NCBI GenBank assembly: GCA_002407855.1
Contig: DHPF01000015.1
Location: 1-6,408, forward strand
Origin: Bacteroidales bacterium UBA5371
GTDB taxonomy: Bacteria; Bacteroidota; Bacteroidia; Bacteroidales; P3
Direction: 5' to 3'
Length of the DNA stretch: 6,408 nt
The notes beneath the pieces are model-generated. The model saw only the letters and a program-made list of their open reading frames with translations, did no database searches and had not been told where the DNA came from. Below, piece after piece: positions 1 to 6,327 of this stretch. A program made the translations under genes and the position numbers. Each line of letters opens with the position of its first letter. The first letter of the stretch is position 1.

Positions 1-56
1 AACAAGCTAAGAAATCACAATGGTCTGTCATTAAAGCGGAAGAAGAAGTTTATTGA
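1..56 (+). CDS. Possible C-terminal end of an upstream gene (partial)
   Basis: The frame starting at base 3 is open from the window edge and ends at TGA (54-56). It reads QAKKSQWSVIKAEEEVY, a charged, protein-like tail with ordinary codons for this genome. A weak hairpin that could be its terminator follows about 40 bases later. A second frame, from base 1, is also open and runs to a TAG at 73-75 (ending IDGFLKV), so the coding frame is not certain. Seventeen residues are too few to assign a family. The gene, if real, lies almost wholly to the left of the window. Confidence 0.35.
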   Translation, partial: QAKKSQWSVIKAEEEVY

Positions 57-95
57 TGGGTTTTTAAAGGTATAGGAGAGTTCCAAAAATATCAA

Positions 96-121
96 AAGGG
101 CTTTGAAAAAACAAAACCCTT
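96..121 (+). terminator. Weak hairpin, possible terminator of the upstream gene
   Basis: AAGGGCTTTG (96-105) pairs with CAAAACCCTT (112-121) around an AAAAAA loop. This gives a 10-position stem with one C-A mismatch at 101/116. It lies about 40 bases after the putative stop at 54-56. No clean U-run follows on the plus strand (TAGATATTGACATTTT). On the minus strand the stem is followed by TTGATATTTTT, which is a slightly better tail, so the hairpin could act in either direction. The fold was drawn by eye and no energy was computed. Confidence 0.35.
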
Positions 122-141
122 AGATATTGACATTTTCGTCA

Positions 142-207
142 CTCTTCTGCTTTATCCCTGATAGGTTGCTCCCCAGCAGAGCCTATTTCCGTTTAAACAG
201 ATTCTGC
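142..207. other. Possible structured RNA with two competing hairpins
   Basis: This is the most GC-rich patch of the intergenic region. One hairpin pairs ATAGG (161-165) with CCTAT (182-186) and TGCT (167-170) with AGCA (175-178) around a CCCC loop. An alternative pairs TCTGCT (146-151) with AGCAGA (175-180), so the two share one strand and exclude each other. A second TCTGC (203-207) could compete for the same strand. The pattern would suit a small RNA or leader, but no known riboswitch or RNA family was recognised and no box-like promoter was found for either strand close by. It could be chance pairing. Confidence 0.22.
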
Positions 208-279
208 AAAAGAACAAAATAAAAACAAAAGAATAACAAAAGTGGAAAAATAAAAACCATTAAAAATGTCCATTAAGCC

Positions 280-289
280 ACTCCGGAGT
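280..289. repeat. 10-bp perfect palindrome, possible protein-binding site
   Basis: ACTCCGGAGT is perfectly self-complementary and stands out because its CCGG centre sits in a nearly pure A/T region. It lies about 160 bases upstream of the likely promoter of the protease gene, too far for a simple repressor site but possible for an activator. No regulator is encoded in the window, so any role is inference. Confidence 0.25.
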
Positions 290-444
290 TTATTTTCAGT
301 TAAAGGAAATATAATTTCAATTAAACAAAGCTTATCTCAAAAAAGAGTTTAGAAAAATAAAATTATCTCAGAGAAAAATATAAAAAGTCGGGGATTAATT
401 ATTGACAATATATATTTTATCTAATACATACTTTTTTAGGAACT

Positions 445-480
445 TTTGCATTATAATTAATAAAAATGATTGTAACTTTG
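445..480 (+). promoter_or_regulatory. Bacteroidota-type promoter for the protease gene cluster
   Basis: TAACTTTG (473-480) matches the Bacteroidota -7 box TAnnTTTG exactly. A TTTG at 445-448 can serve as the -33 box, although the 24-base gap is longer than the usual roughly 19-23. Transcription would start near 485-488, giving a leader of about 28 bases before the ATG at 515. This places the TTG at 485 at the transcript's very 5' end and supports the ATG as the true start. The promoter would drive the protease and probably the four genes behind it. Confidence 0.55.
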
Positions 481-514
481 CAAGTTGTTTAATTTAAATA
501 TAAATTTAGTTATT

Positions 515-3500
515 ATGAGAAAAATATCATTTATATTAGTTTCTTTTAGTTTTTTATTGTTTAATATTCAATTGAGTGCTCAAAATATTATTGGCTCATC
601 AGATTCCAAAACTCCAATCTCTATAAAAGAGACTATGGAAGATTTGACTTTTGATTTGTCTTTTGATTTCCTAAGTCTTCAAACCATTAATACTCAAAAT
701 GGACTCTTCTCTCAATTGGATATGGGAAAAGATTTTGGGCATAACCAAAAGGTTGGTTATCCTAAATTGCCTATTTACTATGAGTTTATTGAAATTCCTT
801 TTGGGGCTAACTTTGAGATAGAATACAATAACATTGTAAAGGAGTCTTATTCTTTAAATCAATATGGTGGTTATAAATTAATTCCTGTTCAAAAATCAAT
901 TTCTAAAAATGACACTTCTACTACTTTTTATCTTGATAAAGATGTCTATAACTCAGATAAGTTCTTTGGTGATGAATTGGTTAATGTTGAAATAATTGGC
1001 TTTATGGGTGGGGTTCGTTTGGCAAGGTTATCCATCTCTCCGATTAAATATAATCCTGTTTCAAACTCTATTGAAATTATTAGATCTGCAAATATTAAGA
1101 TTAAATTTCTTAATGCCGATATTCAAAAAACCATTTCTTTAAAGCAAATATATAATAATCAGCAATCAAAATTATTAAAGGATGAGCTTATAAATCCTAA
1201 AAATATTTCTGCCACCACTTTTTCAGCTCCTATAAATCGTCCTTTAAAGATGATTATTCTTTCTGATGCGATGTTTGAAGAGGCATTGCAACCTTTTATT
1301 AGATGGAAAAGAGAAAAAGGTTTTGAAATAATAGAGCTTTATAAGGGACAATCTTCCATTGGAACCACTACCACTTCAATGAAGGCATATTTACAATCGC
1401 TTTGGGATAATGCCTCAATTGAATCTCCTTTTGCCGATTATCTCTTAATTTGTGGTGATATTGAGCAAATTCCTGCCTTTGATGCAACAACTATATACGA
1501 CACCCCAACCGATTTATATTATGCAGAATATACAGGCGATATATTACCAGATGTGTTTTATGGTAGATTCTCAGTTCAAACCGTAGAGCAGATGAACTCA
1601 ATTATAAACAAAACCATAGCTTACGAAAAATACTTAATGCAAGATACTTCCTATTTAAAAAAGACACTTTTGGTTGCAGGCTCTGATAGGAGTTGGACAA
1701 CAAATAATAATGGACAGATGAACTATCTCAAACAATATCTTATTAATAATAATTCTACCGATACTTTAGTATATTATAATCCTTCTTCGGAGCAATTCTC
1801 TACTAAAATACGTGATAGTATTTCTCGCAATGGTTATTCTCTAATTAATTATTCTGCACATTGTGATGAAACAGGTTGGGCTTCTCCTACTTTAACTGTT
1901 AGTAATATTTATAATAACGTTAATAATTTTGGTAAGTATCCTTTATATATTAATAATTGTTGCTTGTCTAATAAGTTTAATGTGTCTGAATGTTTTGGAG
2001 AATCCATAATTAGAGCAGATAATAAAGGAGGCATTGGAGCAATTGGTGGAAGTAATTCAACTTATTGGGATGAGGATTTCTATTGGTCAGTTGGAAGTAA
2101 GAGTGTTAGTTTAGCTTCAAATTATGATGTAAACAATTTGGGAGCTTATGATAGACTATTTCATGCCAATAATGAGCCTTTAAATCAATGGTATATTACA
2201 GCAGGGCAAATTCAACAAGCAGGGAATTTAGCTGTCATGAAATATAACTCTCAAAGAACTGATTATTATTGGGAGATATATCATTTGATGGGCGACCCTT
2301 CACTTATGCCTTACATTGGTTTGCCTTCAACAATGACTAATAATTTACCTGATTCTCTTCCGATAGGTTTATCTAATATTTCCATTCAAACAGAACCTTA
2401 TGCTTTTGTTGGCATTTCACAAAATGGAGTTCTTTTGGGAGCTTCTCAATCAAACGCAAATGGACTTGCTCAAATCAATCTCAAACAAAGACTCAGTCAA
2501 ACAAGCTATGTTAAGTTTGTAATCACCAAACAATTCTCTAAACCAATTATTGATTCAGCAATTATATTTACTCCAAACTATCCTCTTTTAACAATAGATT
2601 CTCTAAAATATACCGATAATCAAAATAATCAAGTTACCCAACTTAAAAATAATGAAGAGTATTTCGTTAGTTTCAACATTTCTAATCTTGGAGCTCAATC
2701 CATCAATAATGTTAAGATTAAAGCTGAAGCTGATTTTGATTTATTAGTATTAGATTCTAATAAATATATAGGAACTCTTGCAGGCTTATCAAGCACTTAC
2801 ATTAATAATGCCATTAAGATAAAGATAGAGGATGGGGCTTTAAACCAAAAAATATTAAACTACTCAATAAAGATAGAAGGAGAGAATAATTATTCTGCAA
2901 ATACAACATATAATGTTGAAGTTTTCGCTCCAGAATTATCTATTGAAAACCTTACAATAACCACTGACACTTCTAATACATCATTTACAAATCAACTCCT
3001 AAGAGTTAGTTTTGATGTTTTAAATAAAGGACGCAATACTTCTGCTTTGGGTAGTGTTTTAGTTAATAAACTATCTTCAAATCTTAGTTATACAATTGAC
3101 AGTACTAATGTTTTAAACCCTCTAACTCCAAATGCGAGTACTAATTTTGAATTTGATTTACTTGCAAGTTCAATAGAAGAACTAATTAGTTTTAGACTAT
3201 TTGCAAAGTCAGGCGGATATTATATTTCACAATTCTACGATTCAGTTGCTATTAATGGAAAATACGAAACATTTGAAACAGGAGATTTGTCTTATTTTGA
3301 TTGGATAAATAATAGTTCTAAGCCTTGGATAATTGAAGACTCGCTCCCTAATGTATATCAAGGTTTATATTCTTTGCGTTCAGGAAAAATTGGAGACAGC
3401 CAAAAAACAACTCTAAAACTCAACATCGTATCATTAATAGATGATAGTGTTTCGTTCTATTTCAGAACTTCAACAGAGGAACGCTATGATATTATGAGTT

Positions 3501-3946
3501 TTTATATAGATAATGATATTGTCCTAAAAAAATCAGGGTCAAATAATTGGCAAAAAGCATCCTTCCCAATTAAAGCAGGTAGCCATGAGCTTATTTGGGA
3601 GTATAAGAAAGATTATTCGGGTAATAATGGATTTGATGTTGTATGGATTGATAATATAAAGCTACCTATTTCAGGGAACATAATATCATTTGAGAATATT
3701 CAATCCTCTGCTAATAATATTACTATTTATCCTAATCCTGCAAAAAACTTTATTAATATATCTAATTTGAAAAATAAGTCCAATATAAAGATATTTAATT
3801 CTATTGGGAAATTAGTAAATGAAAGGCCTGCCATAGGTTCGGAAATCAATATTAATACTTCTGAGCTAACAAATGGAATATACTATATAGTAATAGAGTC
3901 AGAAAATAATATCACAATCCCTAAGAAGTTAATTATTGCAAGATAA
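515..3946 (+). CDS. Gingipain-like C25 cysteine protease with T9SS sorting domain
   Basis: Predicted secreted endopeptidase of family C25, 1143 residues from the ATG at 515. The frame extends up to a TTG at 485, but the signal peptide begins at the ATG. Order: signal peptide 1-22 (MRKISF, hydrophobic core, cut at LSA/QN); gingipain-type propeptide about 44-198; catalytic domain about 242-605; Ig-like domain about 606-690; two beta-rich CARDB-like segments about 690-805 and 806-915; jelly-roll, cleaved-adhesin-like domain about 916-1052 (ends WIDNIKLP); type A T9SS sorting domain about 1067-1143 (YPNPAKNF, IFNSIGKLV, LTNGIYYIV, terminal KKLIIAR). Catalytic His449 lies in NYSAHCDETGW and catalytic Cys483 in NNCCLSNKF, matching NYTGHGSETAW and VACVNGDF of gingipain R as I remember it. 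MGDPSL closes the domain. The protein would leave by Sec, then T9SS, and be surface-anchored or released. PorU, the C25 sortase of T9SS, is less likely because a canonical cleavable sorting domain is present. Substrate specificity is unknown. The stop is doubled (TAATAA). Confidence 0.93.
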   Translation: MRKISFILVSFSFLLFNIQLSAQNIIGSSDSKTPISIKETMEDLTFDLSFDFLSLQTINTQNGLFSQLDMGKDFGHNQKVGYPKLPIYYEFIEIPFGANFEIEYNNIVKESYSLNQYGGYKLIPVQKSISKNDTSTTFYLDKDVYNSDKFFGDELVNVEIIGFMGGVRLARLSISPIKYNPVSNSIEIIRSANIKIKFLNADIQKTISLKQIYNNQQSKLLKDELINPKNISATTFSAPINRPLKMIILSDAMFEEALQPFIRWKREKGFEIIELYKGQSSIGTTTTSMKAYLQSLWDNASIESPFADYLLICGDIEQIPAFDATTIYDTPTDLYYAEYTGDILPDVFYGRFSVQTVEQMNSIINKTIAYEKYLMQDTSYLKKTLLVAGSDRSWTTNNNGQMNYLKQYLINNNSTDTLVYYNPSSEQFSTKIRDSISRNGYSLINYSAHCDETGWASPTLTVSNIYNNVNNFGKYPLYINNCCLSNKFNVSECFGESIIRADNKGGIGAIGGSNSTYWDEDFYWSVGSKSVSLASNYDVNNLGAYDRLFHANNEPLNQWYITAGQIQQAGNLAVMKYNSQRTDYYWEIYHLMGDPSLMPYIGLPSTMTNNLPDSLPIGLSNISIQTEPYAFVGISQNGVLLGASQSNANGLAQINLKQRLSQTSYVKFVITKQFSKPIIDSAIIFTPNYPLLTIDSLKYTDNQNNQVTQLKNNEEYFVSFNISNLGAQSINNVKIKAEADFDLLVLDSNKYIGTLAGLSSTYINNAIKIKIEDGALNQKILNYSIKIEGENNYSANTTYNVEVFAPELSIENLTITTDTSNTSFTNQLLRVSFDVLNKGRNTSALGSVLVNKLSSNLSYTIDSTNVLNPLTPNASTNFEFDLLASSIEELISFRLFAKSGGYYISQFYDSVAINGKYETFETGDLSYFDWINNSSKPWIIEDSLPNVYQGLYSLRSGKIGDSQKTTLKLNIVSLIDDSVSFYFRTSTEERYDIMSFYIDNDIVLKKSGSNNWQKASFPIKAGSHELIWEYKKDYSGNNGFDVVWIDNIKLPISGNIISFENIQSSANNITIYPNPAKNFINISNLKNKSNIKIFNSIGKLVNERPAIGSEININTSELTNGIYYIVIESENNITIPKKLIIAR

Positions 3947-3949
3947 TAA

Positions 3950-4789
3950 ATGCAAGAAGACTCCATAATACATAATTCTGATACAACCAGTAATGAGACT
4001 AATCATTGGTTATTGATTGATTCTTCTGGAACAAAAACTGATACTAATATATTTGGTTTTAAGGATTATGTCATACAAACCCTAAACGAAACACTGCCTT
4101 CAATTATAGAAAGAGAGTCTCTTTTCAAACAAAAGTCTTATGTAGGAAAAGAATTAAAAATAATAGATAGACAAAATCATCAAACAGAAGGATGGGTGTA
4201 TGGGATTATATTTACAGTAATAATCGCATACCTTTTGTTAACCAAATTATTCTTAAAAAAAACAAATCAAATATTTAATGGGATTCTAAGTCATTCAATA
4301 TTACTTCCGATATCTTTAACTCTGTTCTCTTCCACTATTGCCATTTTGATTTATGCAGCAATATCATATTTTGATTTTTTTCCCATAATACCAATCCAAT
4401 CACATTTCTTAATATTTTTATCTCTATTTGCAATCTCTACTATCTTCTTTCTGATAAGATATATTTTGATTTACTTTTTTGGTCTCTTGTTTAAAACTAA
4501 GGATGTATGCTTTAAATACAATTCAAACCAAATAGGATTCTATTTTATTAATGTTTTAATCTTGATGCCAATAGCATTTTTGTTTTATTATTTACCTATA
4601 AGTACGAATAATATTCTTTTAATAATTATTCTTGTTGCTGCATCTATTCTTTTAGTAATTAGAGTTATAAGGGGATTAATTATAGTTTTAAATCAAGCTA
4701 AATTTTATAAGTTCTATTTATTTTTCTATCTTTGCACCTTGGAATTCCTTCCAATATTGATAATAATTAAGTTGTTAATTTCGTATTAA
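3950..4789 (+). CDS. DUF4271 multi-pass membrane protein
   Basis: 279-residue protein with a polar, soluble N-terminus (about 1-80) followed by about six hydrophobic segments: 83-101, 121-139, 152-180 (long, perhaps one and a half helices), 197-215, 221-246 and 254-278. The C-terminal stretch NQAKFYKFYLFFY then LCTLEFLP (248-268) resembles the conserved end of the DUF4271 family, a Bacteroidota inner-membrane family of unknown function. The start ATG comes 3 bases after the second of two stop codons of the protease gene, with no Shine-Dalgarno sequence, so translation is probably coupled. The hemD-like gene follows after 21 bases, an order that recurs in this phylum and suggests a shared job with that protein. 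The N-terminus is Ser/Thr/Asn/Asp-rich with no lipobox or signal peptide. I assign the family from pattern memory, not a search. Confidence 0.8.
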   Translation: MQEDSIIHNSDTTSNETNHWLLIDSSGTKTDTNIFGFKDYVIQTLNETLPSIIERESLFKQKSYVGKELKIIDRQNHQTEGWVYGIIFTVIIAYLLLTKLFLKKTNQIFNGILSHSILLPISLTLFSSTIAILIYAAISYFDFFPIIPIQSHFLIFLSLFAISTIFFLIRYILIYFFGLLFKTKDVCFKYNSNQIGFYFINVLILMPIAFLFYYLPISTNNILLIIILVAASILLVIRVIRGLIIVLNQAKFYKFYLFFYLCTLEFLPILIIIKLLISY

Positions 4790-4810
4790 AGGAGCTAAGA
4801 AATATAAGTT

Positions 4811-5692
4811 ATGAATAAGGAAATAAAAAACATTCTAATTTCTCAACCAGCACCAGCTGACATAGAAAAATCTCAATATAAAGTTATTATTGATAAACAT
4901 GAACTTAATTTCACTTTCTATAAGTTTTTTGATGTTGTAGGAGTTCCCATAAGAGTGTTTAGAGCCTCAAAAGTAAATATCCTTGACCATAGTGCTGTGA
5001 TTGTTACAAGCAAATTGGCAGTTGATAACTATTTTAGATTAGCCAAAGAAATGAGACAAGTAATCCCAGAGTCAATGAAATTCTTTTGCGTCTCTGAAAG
5101 TATTGCCAACTATCTCCAAAACTATATACAATATAGAAAAAGAAAGATTTTCTACGGTAAACTACAATTCGCAGAACTAATAGATGTTATCCTCAAACAT
5201 AAAGATGAAACCTTCCTTTATCCTTGCTCTGAGGATACCTCAACAGACAATTTTAAACTCTTAGAACAAGCAAAAATCAAATACACCAAATCAATAATGT
5301 ATTGTTCCGTAACCAAAGACTTATCAGATATAGACATTACAAAATATGATATGGTGGTTATGTTTAGCCCAATTGGAGTGAAATCTTTCACCAATAGTTT
5401 CCCTGGTTATAATCACGAAAAAATAATCTTTGCAGCCTTTGGTGCAGCAACTCAAAGCTCATTAAAAGAATCAAAAATCAAAACCATGATTCCAGCTCCA
5501 ACACCACAAGCTCCATCAATGGTTATGGCAATAGATAGGTTTTTATCTTTCAATACAGAAGAATTAGAACAACACTCTAAAATGATGGAGCAACAATACT
5601 CCAAAAAAACAGAAAGAAAATCTTCTTCTGCTTCACTAAAAATAACATCAAAGAAAACCTCTAAACAAGCAGCTAAACAAAAGTCAAAATAA
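4811..5692 (+). CDS. hemD: HemD-like protein (uroporphyrinogen-III synthase family)
   Basis: 293 residues. Uroporphyrinogen-III synthase closes hydroxymethylbilane into uroporphyrinogen III in tetrapyrrole synthesis, in the cytosol. The two-lobed HemD pattern is visible: ILISQP (9-13 region), AVIVTSKLAVDNYF (62-75), FFCVSESIANYL (91-102), then second-lobe MVVMFSPIGVKSF (181-193) and IFAAFGAATQSSL (206-218). No signal peptide or membrane segment. After about residue 250 a non-family tail begins: an acidic/Gln helix-like part, then residues 265-293 with ten Lys, one Arg, seven Ser and one Glu. GGAG at 4791-4794 lies 16 bases before the ATG, far for a ribosome site. It sits between the DUF4271 gene (21 bases) and rnpA (10 bases), with no other haem genes. 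HemD sequences diverge strongly, and Bacteroidota members in this context are weakly conserved, so catalysis is not assured and the symbol is by family only. Confidence 0.75.
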   Translation: MNKEIKNILISQPAPADIEKSQYKVIIDKHELNFTFYKFFDVVGVPIRVFRASKVNILDHSAVIVTSKLAVDNYFRLAKEMRQVIPESMKFFCVSESIANYLQNYIQYRKRKIFYGKLQFAELIDVILKHKDETFLYPCSEDTSTDNFKLLEQAKIKYTKSIMYCSVTKDLSDIDITKYDMVVMFSPIGVKSFTNSFPGYNHEKIIFAAFGAATQSSLKESKIKTMIPAPTPQAPSMVMAIDRFLSFNTEELEQHSKMMEQQYSKKTERKSSSASLKITSKKTSKQAAKQKSK

Positions 5693-5702
5693 TAATTGAC
5701 TA

Positions 5703-6113
5703 ATGTATAAATTCCCCAAAACACAAAAGATTTGTAATGCAAAGGACATAACCCAACTATTTGCAAAAGGAGACAGCATTCTTTTATATCCACTTAGCAT
5801 TAGATTTATTATTAAGAAAGAGAGCTCATTTCCGGAGGTCAAAATTTTAATAGTTTCCCCTAAAAGATACCAGAAATTTGCAGTAAATAGGAATAAAATC
5901 AAGAGGTTAATAAGAGAAAATTATAGAATAAACAAAGCGGATATAATCTCTTTTGCCAAACAGAAGAACATCTCAATTAATCTATCTATCTCTTATATAA
6001 GCCATAATACACAAGATTTGAACCTCATCAAGACTAATATCCCACAAGTTTTATCCATTATAATAAAAAAAATAACCCACAAGCTTGAAAAAGATAACCA
6101 AGATAATAAATAA
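5703..6113 (+). CDS. rnpA: Ribonuclease P protein component RnpA
   Basis: 136 residues, near the usual 110-135. RnpA binds the catalytic RNase P RNA and the 5' leader of precursor tRNA, helping remove the leader in the cytosol. The family signature is clear: an RNR motif, AVNRNKIKRLIRENYR, at about 60-75, preceded by the beta-strand KILIVSPKR (47-55). The N-terminal pattern CNAKDITQLFAKGDS (11-25) matches the usual helix before the central sheet. The C-terminus is lysine-rich and runs into yidD. It starts 10 bases after the hemD-like stop and overlaps yidD by 29 bases, so it is probably cotranscribed and translationally coupled. No Shine-Dalgarno sequence is seen. The classical partner rpmH is not upstream, which is normal in Bacteroidota. 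Confidence 0.95.
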   Translation: MYKFPKTQKICNAKDITQLFAKGDSILLYPLSIRFIIKKESSFPEVKILIVSPKRYQKFAVNRNKIKRLIRENYRINKADIISFAKQKNISINLSISYISHNTQDLNLIKTNIPQVLSIIIKKITHKLEKDNQDNK

Positions 6114-6327
6114 AATCTTTTACTATATATTTATATGTATAATAAGATTTTATCAGACTGCAATATCTCCGCATACCCCTTCAACATGTAGATATACTCC
6201 GACCTGTTCTCAATATGCATTGGAGGCCATAAAAAAGTACGGAGCATTTAAAGGAGGTTGGTTAGCTTTAAAGAGGATATTCAGATGTCATCCCTGGGGA
6301 GGAAGCGGTTTTGACCCCGTTGAGTAA
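6085..6327 (+). CDS. yidD: Membrane protein insertion efficiency factor YidD
   Basis: 80 residues, the typical size. YidD is a small inner-membrane-associated protein that assists YidC-dependent insertion of membrane proteins. The family is unmistakable: IIRFYQTAISP (19-29) as the amphipathic N-terminal helix, CRYTPTCSQYALEAI (35-49), YGAFKGGWLALKRIFRCHPW (52-71) and GGSGFDPV (72-79). Three Cys (35, 41, 68) are at the conserved places. The start chosen is TTG at 6085. No in-frame ATG exists before the conserved core, and TTG gives MKKI plus a hydrophobic helix as expected. An ATT or ATA start slightly downstream cannot be excluded. It overlaps the end of rnpA by 29 bases in another frame. The 3' half is markedly richer in G and C than its 5' half, reflecting the conserved core. 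yidC is not in the window. Confidence 0.95.
   Translation: MKKITKIINKIFYYIFICIIRFYQTAISPHTPSTCRYTPTCSQYALEAIKKYGAFKGGWLALKRIFRCHPWGGSGFDPVE

Larger units (their letters stand above)
57..514. other. Non-coding intergenic stretch before the protease gene
   Basis: About 460 bases without a convincing gene. The sequence is strongly A-rich, with many short oligo-A runs on the plus strand. Against this background stand a hairpin at 96-121, a GC-richer block at about 142-190, a CCGG-centred palindrome at 280-289, a short direct repeat of CCATTAA (257-263 and 270-276), a second direct repeat of TTATCTCA (332-339 and 363-370), and a promoter at 445-480. The only small plus-strand ORF checked (266-352, 28 codons) has no supporting signal and looks like chance. 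The length exceeds what a single promoter needs, so a small RNA or regulatory sites could be present. Confidence 0.6.

Noticed and set aside
266..352. Small plus-strand ORF of 28 codons beginning MSIKPLRSLF
   Set aside because: No promoter or ribosome site, basic low-complexity content, and no recognised family; ORFs of this size are expected by chance.
332..370. Direct repeat TTATCTCA, 31 bases apart
   Set aside because: Eight bases in A-rich sequence without flanking symmetry or a mobile-element signature; probably chance or a small local duplication.
402..430. TTGACA followed 17 bases later by TACATA, a sigma-70-like promoter
   Set aside because: Bacteroidota housekeeping promoters use TAnnTTTG and a different -33 box; matches to TTGACA/TATAAT types arise easily in such AT-rich DNA.
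485..514. Ten-residue N-terminal extension of the protease from a TTG start
   Set aside because: The signal peptide starts at the ATG at 515, and the TTG falls at the predicted first transcribed base.
4727..4734. Exact TAnnTTTG box (TATCTTTG) 76 bases before the hemD-like ATG
   Set aside because: It is made by the codons for the conserved YLC of the DUF4271 C-terminus and has no TTTG at the -33 distance, so it is not listed as a promoter, although an internal start here would matter for the downstream genes.
5452..5793. Minus-strand ORF across the hemD-like and rnpA junction
   Set aside because: It is antisense to two recognisable genes, Cys/Ser-rich from antisense Lys-rich codons, and has no family features.
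5684..5902. Minus-strand ORF within rnpA
   Set aside because: Antisense shadow of rnpA; its hydrophobic look comes from reversed Lys and Asn codons.
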